Part shown: piece after piece, positions 26,050 through 35,300 of the stretch | Position numbering within the stretch: position 1 is the stretch's first letter | Layout of the letters: each line of letters starts with the position of its first letter | Origin: Muribaculaceae bacterium | GTDB lineage: Bacteria > Bacteroidota > Bacteroidia > Bacteroidales > Muribaculaceae | Direction of reading: 5' to 3' | Length of the DNA stretch: 64,000 nucleotides | Assembly: GCA_022509105.1 (NCBI GenBank) | Contig: JAFLTV010000001.1 | Span: 177,649 to 241,648, forward strand | The notes under the pieces: model-generated | Databases searched by the model: none | What the model saw: only the letters and a program-made list of their open reading frames with translations | What the model was told of the DNA's origin: nothing | Position numbers and translations under genes: made by a program

Positions 26050-26963
26050 CGTATTAGTAAATTTATAATTTCCAAAATTAAGAAAAATCAAAATAATTAC
26101 AAATTTCACACCTCCTTAAGATCAAAAAGGACTAATTAAGACAAAATTTTCTGAATTGTTAAGGTTTAGTAAAAGAACCGGGTTTAAAGAAAGATAAAAC
26201 CACCTGTTTTAAATTTTTCCTATTAATAGATAGGAAACTTAAGTCATCATAAATAAACCGGGAAATCCGAAATAATGATTTGAAAAACAGTATAATAAAT
26301 AGACTTTATAATAGGAAATAGGGGTCTGAAGACCCTTTTTAGGTCTCTGAGAATTTAATATTTGAAAATAAATAAGGGAGAGGCTGGAAATTTGGGAAAA
26401 TAAAAAAGTGAAAAGAAAGGAATAATGTTAATCACATATAGGGGAGAACTGAGTTTATAAATTTAAACAATGGTGGGAACAAACTGCAATTTAATTTCGT
26501 AAACTATTAAAATTTTAAATTAAAGCAATAAATTCAAAATTTAAAATCTAAAAGAAGGGAAGAGCTATTGTCATAAAACTTTAATAATCTAAAAATTTAA
26601 AATCAAGACAAAAATTTGATTTAAATTGCTGATTAACATTTATTAATATATAAAATAATTAACTAAATATCAATTAGATATATACATTAATTAAATTAAC
26701 AATCTAAAGAAATTTAAAGATATCCGACAAATAAAATCTTCAATTTTCTATTAGATAAATAAAGACTTGAACCACATAGTTTTAGCTTATCATAATTAAA
26801 TATTTTCTTTAATAAATAAGAGGAAATCTTTTTAAATTCTTTAAAGATAAAATCCCGAGGTGTTATAAATTTGAAATTTTATTTATCAAAGAGTTTTGGA
26901 AATTAAAATTAATCTTTTTAATTTTACAATTGATTTCTTAAACCAAACTTTTGGAGTTGTTTT
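26050..26963. other. 900-base AT-rich gap without a recognised gene
   Basis: No reading frame with convincing protein character was found on either strand. It holds an 8-bp inverted repeat TTTCCTAT/ATAGGAAA (26216-26237) and a terminator-like hairpin GGGTC-TGAA-GACCC followed by TTTTT (26322-26340, plus strand) that no visible gene explains. The remainder, especially 26450-26950, is very AT-rich with many TTTAAA-like stretches. Confidence 0.7.
26322..26340 (+). terminator. Orphan terminator-like hairpin
   Basis: GGGTC (26322-26326), TGAA loop and GACCC (26331-26335), then TTTTT. There is no coding gene upstream on the plus strand for it to end. The stem is only 5 bp, so chance is possible. 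Confidence 0.45.
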
Positions 26964-27482
26964 ATGGAAAATTCAACTATTGCAACCCGTTTAAAAGCAA
27001 TAATTCAACATCTGGGGCTTTCTGATTCTCAGTTTGCCGATCAATGTGACATCTCACGTGCCACTCTCTCTTTGCTCTTATCGGGTAAAAACAAAAAAAT
27101 AAGCGATATCTTGCTTTCACAGATCCATAACACCTTTCCAACTATCTCTATAATCTGGCTCCTTTTTAATGAAGGAAGCATGACTACAAAACCGGAAAAT
27201 GAAAATGCCCTGAATTTTGACTCTGAAAATGAAATTTCAGACAACGAGTTTAGAAATGATCAGATAAATGACACGGAGGAGCATGAATATTCAAATCTCA
27301 TGCCCCTTAATCAGATTGAAAACATGATCAAACAGTCTGTGGATGAGGCTTTTGAATCATTTATAGAAAATGACGGATTTTCATTCAAAAAAATAATTCA
27401 AGGACATTACAAACGAAAAGTAAGGTCTGTTACAGTATATTACGACGATTCTACATTCGAAACCTTTGTTCCGGGAGTGTAA
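26964..27482 (+). CDS. Helix-turn-helix (XRE-like) transcription regulator
   Basis: The 172-residue protein has an N-terminal Cro/XRE-type HTH (about residues 5-65), with SDSQFADQCDISRATLSLLLSGKNKKIS as the core. Its middle is acidic and Asn/Glu-rich and probably disordered (residues 70-120). The C-terminus (HYKRKVRSVTVYYDDSTFETFVPG) is basic and beta-like. Such small regulators are common in Bacteroidales near surface-protein genes. The targets are unknown; the nearest candidate is the T9SS-type protein gene downstream. Confidence 0.8.
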   Translation: MENSTIATRLKAIIQHLGLSDSQFADQCDISRATLSLLLSGKNKKISDILLSQIHNTFPTISIIWLLFNEGSMTTKPENENALNFDSENEISDNEFRNDQINDTEEHEYSNLMPLNQIENMIKQSVDEAFESFIENDGFSFKKIIQGHYKRKVRSVTVYYDDSTFETFVPGV

Positions 27483-27641
27483 AGTTAAATCGGCCTTGTT
27501 AAACAACTCTATTATTTACTAAAAAGCTTGTCGGCAATATAAATTAAACTCTCTTCGTTTTATAGTTAAAATTGAATAAGTAATCGCAACCCGAAAACAT
27601 ATCCTGAATTCGGATTTGCGAACCATTCTTATTTTTATAAC

Positions 27642-28997
27642 ATGAAACTCTTCAGATTTCTCTCTTTAATAATTATTTTATCCTCTTTTCCGCTGAGAGC
27701 TCAGATCTCATTCGAAGGGGCCGGAGAATATCAACCAATAAAAGTCTCGGCTCCGGCAAGCAGCGGACTGAATGATATCTATGTTGTTTGGACAACAAAT
27801 GATATATCTATAAACTATCAATCTTCCGGAAGTTCTTCAATAGAATGGCTAATTTATAGTAATCTCGGAGGAGGTTACGCGGAAGAGATTTCTGGAATAA
27901 ACAAGAATGGAAACATTTACACTCTGAATAATCCTGAAGGTAACCATGGATATATAATTAATGACAATGGCAAAAGTTATATTTTTTGGCTTGTTGATTA
28001 CTCCCAATATAGAATGAATTCCGGTGAACTTTCCATGAGCGAGGAGTCTAATTGCGATATGACAATATTGTATTTCGGAGGGAATGCTTCGCCTATTAAT
28101 TATTATACCGTAAACGGACGTCAGGAGAATCTTAGCAGAGAGATCTCTTTAATTTATAATAATCTGGATTGGAACGATCAAGACTCTTTTTTTATAGAAC
28201 AAGAAGAAGAGAAGACTCTTCCTTATATCAATGAAACAATAACTTTGTCACCCCCATTATACTGTCCTACAGAAATTTCTTTATCAGGCGACAGATTTTT
28301 GAAAAAATGGGGAATAGCGGTTACAACATCCTTCTATTCATCAAGTCCGATTGCTGTGGCAGTAAAAGCTAAAATAGAAACTGAAGAATCGGAAGATACT
28401 GATCAAAGTGAAGAAAACTCAAATCAGATTGGATCAGGAGGTGACGGTTTAGGAGGCTCGGCACCTTTCAATGCCAATTTCATATCTTATTTCACAGATG
28501 CAGTGATCCATTATGAGTGGCAAATAACAACAGATCCTGAATTTGAAAACATAGATTATAGAATCTATCAGCAAGATCTTGACTATACATTTACAGAAGA
28601 AGGTCAACATTATGTAAGGTTTGTAGGAAGTAATAGCGATGGCAGTTGTGAGGCTTTCAGTGATATCTTTACAATTTTCATAGGGGCATCGGAACTAAAG
28701 ATACCCAACGCATTTTCTCCAAATGGCGACGGTGTGAACGATGTCTGGAAAGTGGCCTACCGCTCACTTTTGGAATTTAAATGTTGGATTTTCGACAGGC
28801 ATGGACATCAAATTTATTATTTCGACGACCCTAATGGAGGCTGGGATGGAAAAAATGGCTCGAAATTTGTTAATCCCGGGGTGTATTTCTATGTAATAGA
28901 AGCCAAAGGATCAGATGGAAGAAAATATAAGAAAAAGGGAGATATCAATATCCTGAATTCACGCACCACCGGCGGCAATTACACGGAAGAAGAATAA
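27642..28997 (+). CDS. Secreted protein with a gliding-motility-type C-terminal domain (T9SS type B sorting)
   Basis: The 451-residue protein has a signal peptide (MKLFRFLSLIIILSSFPLRAQ). An N-terminal beta-rich region, with a Ser/Glu/Asn-rich linker (residues about 250-270), is followed by a region resembling an Ig/PKD-like fold, and then the CHU_C domain (about residues 350-445) with the hallmark PNAFSPNGDGVNDVWK, WDGKNGSKFVNPGVYFYVI and final KKGDINIL. CHU_C domains act as type IX secretion sorting signals. No T9SS gene is in the window, so the secretion machinery would have to be encoded elsewhere. Confidence 0.85.
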   Translation: MKLFRFLSLIIILSSFPLRAQISFEGAGEYQPIKVSAPASSGLNDIYVVWTTNDISINYQSSGSSSIEWLIYSNLGGGYAEEISGINKNGNIYTLNNPEGNHGYIINDNGKSYIFWLVDYSQYRMNSGELSMSEESNCDMTILYFGGNASPINYYTVNGRQENLSREISLIYNNLDWNDQDSFFIEQEEEKTLPYINETITLSPPLYCPTEISLSGDRFLKKWGIAVTTSFYSSSPIAVAVKAKIETEESEDTDQSEENSNQIGSGGDGLGGSAPFNANFISYFTDAVIHYEWQITTDPEFENIDYRIYQQDLDYTFTEEGQHYVRFVGSNSDGSCEAFSDIFTIFIGASELKIPNAFSPNGDGVNDVWKVAYRSLLEFKCWIFDRHGHQIYYFDDPNGGWDGKNGSKFVNPGVYFYVIEAKGSDGRKYKKKGDINILNSRTTGGNYTEEE

Positions 28998-29053
28998 CGT
29001 GAGTTATTATCAGAAAATTAGGGCCTTAAGAGCCCGAGAAGGTGAGTTATAAA

Positions 29054-31882
29054 ATGAGAAACGAATTAAGTCAACAAGAAGCCATAGAAGTATATGGCGC
29101 AAGGGTCCATAATTTAAAAAATATAGATGTAAAAATACCTCATAATTCCTTGAGTGTCATAACAGGGTTGAGTGGTAGCGGTAAATCTTCATTAGCTTTC
29201 GACACAATTTTTGCTGAAGGCCAGAGAAGGTATATAGAAACATTTTCAGCTTATGCAAGGAATATGTTAGGGTCAATGGAACGTCCTGATGTAGATAAAA
29301 TAACGGGCTTGAATCCGGTTATCAGTATAGAACAGAAAACTGTAAACAAAAATCCTCGAAGCACTATTGGCACGACCACAGAGATTTATGACTTTCTCAG
29401 ATTGCTTTTTGCAAGAGCCGGGGAAGCCAAAAGCTATATTTCCGGAAAGCCGATGATGAAATATAGCAAAGACAAGATTATATCACTTATACTTCAGAAA
29501 TATGAGGGAAAACGTATACAGATTTTAGCCCCAATAGTAAAAAACCGTAAAGGGCATTACAAGGAACTGTTCGAAACCCTCAGGAAGAAAGGATATCTCA
29601 ACGTAAGAATTGACGGAGAGATTCAGGAACTTGTCTATGGCATGAAGGTTGACAGGTATAGAAATCACACCATAGAATTAGTGATCGATCGTCTTAAAGT
29701 GAAGGAAAAAGATATTCAGCGGTTAAGGTCAACAATTGATGATGCACTGAAACAAGGTGAAAGACAAATGATGGTTATAGATATGGAAACCGGTGACCCA
29801 ACGTATTATAGCCTGCTTCTTATGGATGCGGAAAACGGTTTGTCATATCCCGAACCTGCCCCTCATAATTTTTCATTTAACTCACCTCAGGGATATTGTC
29901 CCAGATGTAAAGGATTAGGTTTAATAAGGGAAATAGACCGGGAAAAAGTGATTCCCGATAGTGACCTGTCAATTTATGAAGGGGGAATTTCCCCGCTTGG
30001 AAAATATAAAAACCAATTGATATTTTGGCAGATAGAAGCGATTTGCAAATATTATGGCTTTGATATTAAAACTCCCATCAAACAGCTTCCCGAGGAGGCA
30101 ATAGAGGAAATTATGTTCGGGACAGACCGTCACCTTGAAATTGCAAATAATACGTTATCCATGTATTATGACAAAACTCGGTATGATGGAGTAATGAAAT
30201 ATATTGAATGGCACACTTCTGACACCGATGATGGAAAAGATAAATGGAGCGATCAGTTTTACACAGAAGTGAAATGTCCTGAATGTAATGGAGACCGCCT
30301 TAACAAAATAGCTCTACATTTTTTCATAGATGGGAAAAATATTGCTGATTTATGCAGAATGGATATTTCTGAATTAGCGGAATGGTGTGAAAACCTTGAA
30401 GAAAGATTAGAACCACAGAAAAGGCCTATTGCAAGAGAAATCTTAAAAGAGATTAAAAGCAGGCTTAAATTCCTTCTTGATGTTGGATTGGACTATCTGT
30501 CGTTAAACCGAAGCAGCGGTTCATTAAGTGGAGGAGAAAGCCAAAGAATCAGGCTTGCCACCCAGATAGGATCTAATCTTGTAAACGTATTATATATTCT
30601 TGATGAACCCTCAATCGGACTTCACCAGAGAGATAATGTAAGACTAATAGATAGCTTGAAAAATCTAAGGGATGCCGGCAATACAGTTGTAGTGGTTGAG
30701 CATGATAAAGACATCATGAATGAGGCCGATTACATTGTCGACATTGGTCCCGGAGCAGGCAGACATGGAGGAGAGGTTGCTTTCCAGGGAGATGCAAAAT
30801 CTATATTAAAAAGCAATACATTGACCGGAGATTATCTTACAGGATCAAAAAAAATTGAAATACCTGAAGACCGGAGAAAAGGCAATGGAAAAACAATTAA
30901 AATAAAGGGAGCCAGTGGGAATAATCTCAAAAATGTAGATCTTGAAATCCCATTGGGGAAATTCATCTGCATCACCGGTGTTAGTGGAAGCGGAAAATCG
31001 TCTCTGATTAACGGAACTCTTCAACGAATTTGCAGTAAGACTTTATATAGGTCAAAAGAGGAACCATTGCCGTATAAATCAATTGAAGGACTTGAAAATA
31101 TTGATAAAATAATAACAGTAGACCAATCGCCCTTAGGAGAGTCTCCACGATCGAACCCGGCTACATATACAGGAGTTTTTTCAGATATCAGGAAACTTTT
31201 TGTGGAATTGCCGGATTCTAAATTAAGAGGTTATAAACCTGGCCGTTTCTCATTTAATGTGGCCGGAGGTAGATGTGAGGTGTGTAAGGGTCATGGTTAT
31301 CGCACCATCGAAATGAATTTTCTCCCTGATGTTTTAGTGCCTTGTGAGGCATGTCGGGGAAAGAGATATAATCGGGAAACACTTGAAGTCAGATTTAAAG
31401 GCAAATCAATTGCTGATGTTTTAGACATGACTATAGATCAAGCTGTGGAATTATTTGAAAATATTCCATCAATATATAGAAAAATCAAAGTTCTTCAAGA
31501 TATAGGCTTGGGTTATTTGAAATTAGGACAGCCGTCAAGCACTTTGAGCGGTGGTGAGAACCAGCGAGTAAAATTGGCTACCCAACTCGCAAAAAAAGAT
31601 ACAGGAAAGACATTATTTATACTCGATGAACCAACTACCGGGCTTCATTTTGAAGATATAAGGGTTCTACTGAAAATCTTTAAGAAATTGGCCGATCGCG
31701 GAAACACTATAATTGTTATCGAACATAATATGGATTTGATAAAATCCAGTGATTACGTTATAGATATGGGTCCTGAAGGAGGACGCGAAGGAGGAGAAAT
31801 CATAGCAGCCGGCACTCCGGAAGAATTGTCGAAGAAACCGACCTATACAGGACAATTCCTGAGAAAAGAGCTCGCAGGATGA
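29054..31882 (+). CDS. uvrA: Excinuclease ABC subunit A
   Basis: DNA-damage recognition ATPase of nucleotide excision repair. The 942-residue protein has two ABC ATPase halves (Walker A GLSGSGKSS near residue 40 and GVSGSGKSS near residue 645), signatures SLSGGESQRIRL and TLSGGENQRVKL, and the zinc motif CPRCKGLG in the first half and CEVCKGHG/CEACRGKR in the second. The ATG at 29054 is used; a GTG at 29042 is possible. A strong terminator follows. Confidence 0.97.
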   Translation: MRNELSQQEAIEVYGARVHNLKNIDVKIPHNSLSVITGLSGSGKSSLAFDTIFAEGQRRYIETFSAYARNMLGSMERPDVDKITGLNPVISIEQKTVNKNPRSTIGTTTEIYDFLRLLFARAGEAKSYISGKPMMKYSKDKIISLILQKYEGKRIQILAPIVKNRKGHYKELFETLRKKGYLNVRIDGEIQELVYGMKVDRYRNHTIELVIDRLKVKEKDIQRLRSTIDDALKQGERQMMVIDMETGDPTYYSLLLMDAENGLSYPEPAPHNFSFNSPQGYCPRCKGLGLIREIDREKVIPDSDLSIYEGGISPLGKYKNQLIFWQIEAICKYYGFDIKTPIKQLPEEAIEEIMFGTDRHLEIANNTLSMYYDKTRYDGVMKYIEWHTSDTDDGKDKWSDQFYTEVKCPECNGDRLNKIALHFFIDGKNIADLCRMDISELAEWCENLEERLEPQKRPIAREILKEIKSRLKFLLDVGLDYLSLNRSSGSLSGGESQRIRLATQIGSNLVNVLYILDEPSIGLHQRDNVRLIDSLKNLRDAGNTVVVVEHDKDIMNEADYIVDIGPGAGRHGGEVAFQGDAKSILKSNTLTGDYLTGSKKIEIPEDRRKGNGKTIKIKGASGNNLKNVDLEIPLGKFICITGVSGSGKSSLINGTLQRICSKTLYRSKEEPLPYKSIEGLENIDKIITVDQSPLGESPRSNPATYTGVFSDIRKLFVELPDSKLRGYKPGRFSFNVAGGRCEVCKGHGYRTIEMNFLPDVLVPCEACRGKRYNRETLEVRFKGKSIADVLDMTIDQAVELFENIPSIYRKIKVLQDIGLGYLKLGQPSSTLSGGENQRVKLATQLAKKDTGKTLFILDEPTTGLHFEDIRVLLKIFKKLADRGNTIIVIEHNMDLIKSSDYVIDMGPEGGREGGEIIAAGTPEELSKKPTYTGQFLRKELAG

Positions 31883-31926
31883 AAACGGCAAGGCAAATAA
31901 GGAAAATTTTACTTATAATCCATATT

Positions 31927-31971
31927 ATGTTAAATAGGATGTCAATGACACCTATTTAACATTATTTTTTT
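31927..31971 (+). terminator. Strong intrinsic terminator of uvrA
   Basis: ATGTTAAATAGG (31927-31938) pairs perfectly with CCTATTTAACAT (31951-31962), with TGTC-AAT-GACA extending the stem inside, and a T-rich tail (31963-31971). Confidence 0.9.
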
Positions 31972-31988
31972 CTTCTCCTCCCTTTTAG

Positions 31989-32102
31989 TCATCCATTCGG
32001 AAATTCTACCATGACAAAGTCCATTCTTCTACCTAATTCAAGACGTTGACATATCTTTTTGAGTTTGGGAAGATTATCTTTACATTCCACAAGCCATTCC
32101 AT
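31989..32102 (-). pseudogene. Inverted, truncated duplicate of part of the downstream AlbA_2-protein gene
   Basis: Read on the minus strand, 32099-32025 matches 33023-33097 of the 1,364-residue protein gene at all but about 3 of 75 bases, in the opposite orientation. The fragment encodes MEWLVECKDNLPKLKKICQRL then ELGRRM, close to the parent's TEWLVECKDNLPKLKKICERL, and then loses similarity to end FPNG-stop. In-frame sequence extends about 30 codons upstream but does not match the parent. It is a dead copy or rearrangement product, not a full gene. The remainder of 31972-32399 has no recognised gene. Confidence 0.75.
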
Positions 32103-32399
32103 GATTTCCTTTTCAAAATGGCATATATAAAAACTCGGTGCTTGGTAAGAAGCTATAAAATCTAATTTTTCTTCGTTCTTGTAGCTTTTGTTTTCTTACT
32201 CATTTTGTACTGTTTTTTGTATAGGTTATTCTAATTTTTATTGTAAACCTATTTCAGGACAAAACAATTTTGCTTTCCTATTTGTAAAGGCCGATTTATT
32301 TATTACCTCATAATTTTGTAACTTTGAAGTCAATTTCGATTTTCAGAATTGTTTTTCGATTAAAATTGCCAAACCATAAAATCCAAAAATATAAAAACC

Positions 32400-35300
32400 A
32401 TGTTATCAACAGATTTAAAACAAGGCGGTTCATATCGTTTTGATATTATTAAAGAACAATCCCAAGGGAGATTTTTCAAGATTAAGACAGATGATGATGT
32501 TGAATTTAATATCCAAAAATTTAAGTTCCAACAAAAACAGCCCCTCCCCGATTCCATTCAATGTTATGTTAAGTCATTGTATCCCTTAAATTTATCCCAG
32601 GATATTTCAGTACACATAGCAAATTTTTATCAAGAAGGAGAAGAATATAGTTTCACTGTAAAAGATCAATTGAGAGATGACAGTTCACAATACGAATTAA
32701 AAGACGAAAACGGCCTCTGCTTTAAATTAAATAATTCACCTGTTCCCTTAACTAAAGGCACCAAGATCAGATGTAAGGTGCAGAAAATAAAGGATGCCTA
32801 TGTTAATCTCAAATACGAAGGTTCTTTGGGAAGCAAATTCAGTCTGGAATTCCATACTATTGAACAATGGCTTCATTTATTGAATATCAAGGAATTTAAT
32901 GCCAAATTTTTTGAAAACTTCTTATATAAAATTCCGGAATTACATCCGGCCATGATTAAATATGAGAACAGAGTGCCGGGTTGGACTTTAGACCTTCTCC
33001 AGATTTGCACCCAGCATATCACGGAATGGCTTGTGGAATGTAAAGATAATCTTCCTAAACTCAAAAAGATATGTGAACGTCTTGAATTAGGGAGAAGATT
33101 GGCATTATATATGGTCCAGGAATCTGACTTCCTTCGTGCATGCGGACCTGAACACAGAAGTCTGTTGCAAGGAAGAATATCTCATTATGTGGAACTCTTT
33201 GAGCAATATAAAGAGGCGGCCACTATGATATTGGAAGACCGTCATGTCGAGTTTATAAACAATAAATTCCGCCGCATGAAAAATGCCGGTTACCTTTATC
33301 AACCCGCCATTCAGATAAGGATTGTGATGACAATCTTCAAACTCCGTCCTGAACTGATCAATACAAGAATGGGTGAGCTTTTTGAAGCTTTACACAACTG
33401 GGATATGGCCAATTGGCAGAATGAACCTTTCCGGGAAGCATTAGTGCAGCAGTTTCAACTATTTATAGAAGAAAATTCAGGGAAAGTCAATCTTCTGCCG
33501 GCAAATGATTCCAGTGAAGATAACAAAGTGATCAGTAGAATGATCCTTGCCATAGCCATTCAGAGATTGCTTGCCAATGAGAAAGACAATATAGATCTGA
33601 ACCTGAATCGTGCCAGCTTATACCGTTTTATTTCTTACCTCTACCCTTCCGAAGTCAATGTATTATTGGAGAAAGGCATTTGTGCCCTGTTAGGAATTGA
33701 AACACCAAACGAATTTTCATGGAATGATACTGAAAATCCAACTTTATTGTTTGTTAAGTCATCATTCCCGTTAATTGCTGATGAGGAAAGACCTTTAATC
33801 GAAAAAACCTATATTACATCAAAAGCCGAGCTCCACATAACTTGCGATAAAATTCATCTAATCGGTAATGGTGCAGATCCTGATTCCACAGTCATTCCAA
33901 ACAATATGTTTGATTGGATGTCGCCCATGATATCAACCGTTGACACCATAAATTTCCCTAATACTAAGAAATCAAAAGATCTTAAAGCCTTAAATGAGGT
34001 TTGGAATAAAATTGCCATCTCTCTTTTTGGAGGTAATCAGACAGAGGTAGAACGCATTGAAAAAAATTATCCGGATGAAGGTGATGAAGTTTCGGTTATA
34101 ATTGACGGCATAAGAATATTGGATTCAGGACATGAAAAACAACGGCTTCAATTCCATTGCACTATTCAAGACGAATCCTTTATAGGCGAAGGATGGATGC
34201 CCTGTGACGCCTTACACATGATCGGATGGCTCTCTTACACCGATATACCCGGGAATTATGATGGCAAGCTTGATTTTGCTTTTAATGAGGAAGGCGAGCA
34301 ATTGGTTTTTCCTGCTACCGTACATATTAAAAATGACGGATCATTTGAATTCAGCATGAAACCCCAGATAGAGGAATTTCTGTTGGAAAACAATTATCCC
34401 GGAAAAGAATCAATTGCAATTGTAACTCATCTTGACCGTATTAACAATGCCTGGCTATGCCTTAGTGAAACCGGAGCAACATATAAGGTTGCATGTGATG
34501 AAAACACTTCTGATCTGTTTGCCGGAATGTTGGTGAGAGTCTCCTATGTGGAACAAGACAGAAGCCTGTCGTCTCAACAATTCTTTATCGGTGAACTTTC
34601 ACCAAATCAGGAAAACAAACCTGACTTGATTAAAAAATCGGAATGCCTGAAAAATTTGATGCGGAATTTTGGGCAGCCTACAGATAAAGAACCACCCTAT
34701 CAGGTCATGGAGTCGACACAGGTGATGTCGAAAGAAGAATTGTTGGAACTTATTTATATACTGCAAAGAAGAGCATTCTCTGAAACAGAATACATTAAGG
34801 CATACAATTTTTTAGGATTAGCCTCCTTGCTTTGCCGGCTTGCCGAAAACAAGCGCCTGCTTCATGAGATTCAAGTCCATATGAAATTGCTTGAATTCTT
34901 ACAGGAATTCAGTAGAAATCGTAAGCTTGATTATAAAATTGTAGACGAAATAGAATCTGAGGTTGCCAATTCTCCAATGCTTGAGCGCCTATACACTCGT
35001 ATCAAGATAGTTGCTGATATTGATTCCAATCATAATACTCCGTGGTTGTGGGAACTTCATCAGAACCCGAGAAATGAAACTGAAGGTAAGCTGGCGTCTT
35101 TGGTGTTGTCATATAATATGCTTCCAAAAGAATTGGAAGAATCCAGGAAACAAATTCTAAATGAAATTTCAATCCTTCTGAATATCAACAACACTATCTC
35201 CACCTCTAAATATTATGGTGATGAGTCGCAGACAATTGAATTTAAGAGCAGCATGATATTCTCTTCAAAGTCGGGCTCTCGTCCTGACCCGAAAACTCAG

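Noticed and set aside
32166..32207. 13-codon minus-strand frame MSKKTKATRTKKN
   Set aside because: Too short; overlaps the decayed fragment region and cannot be supported.
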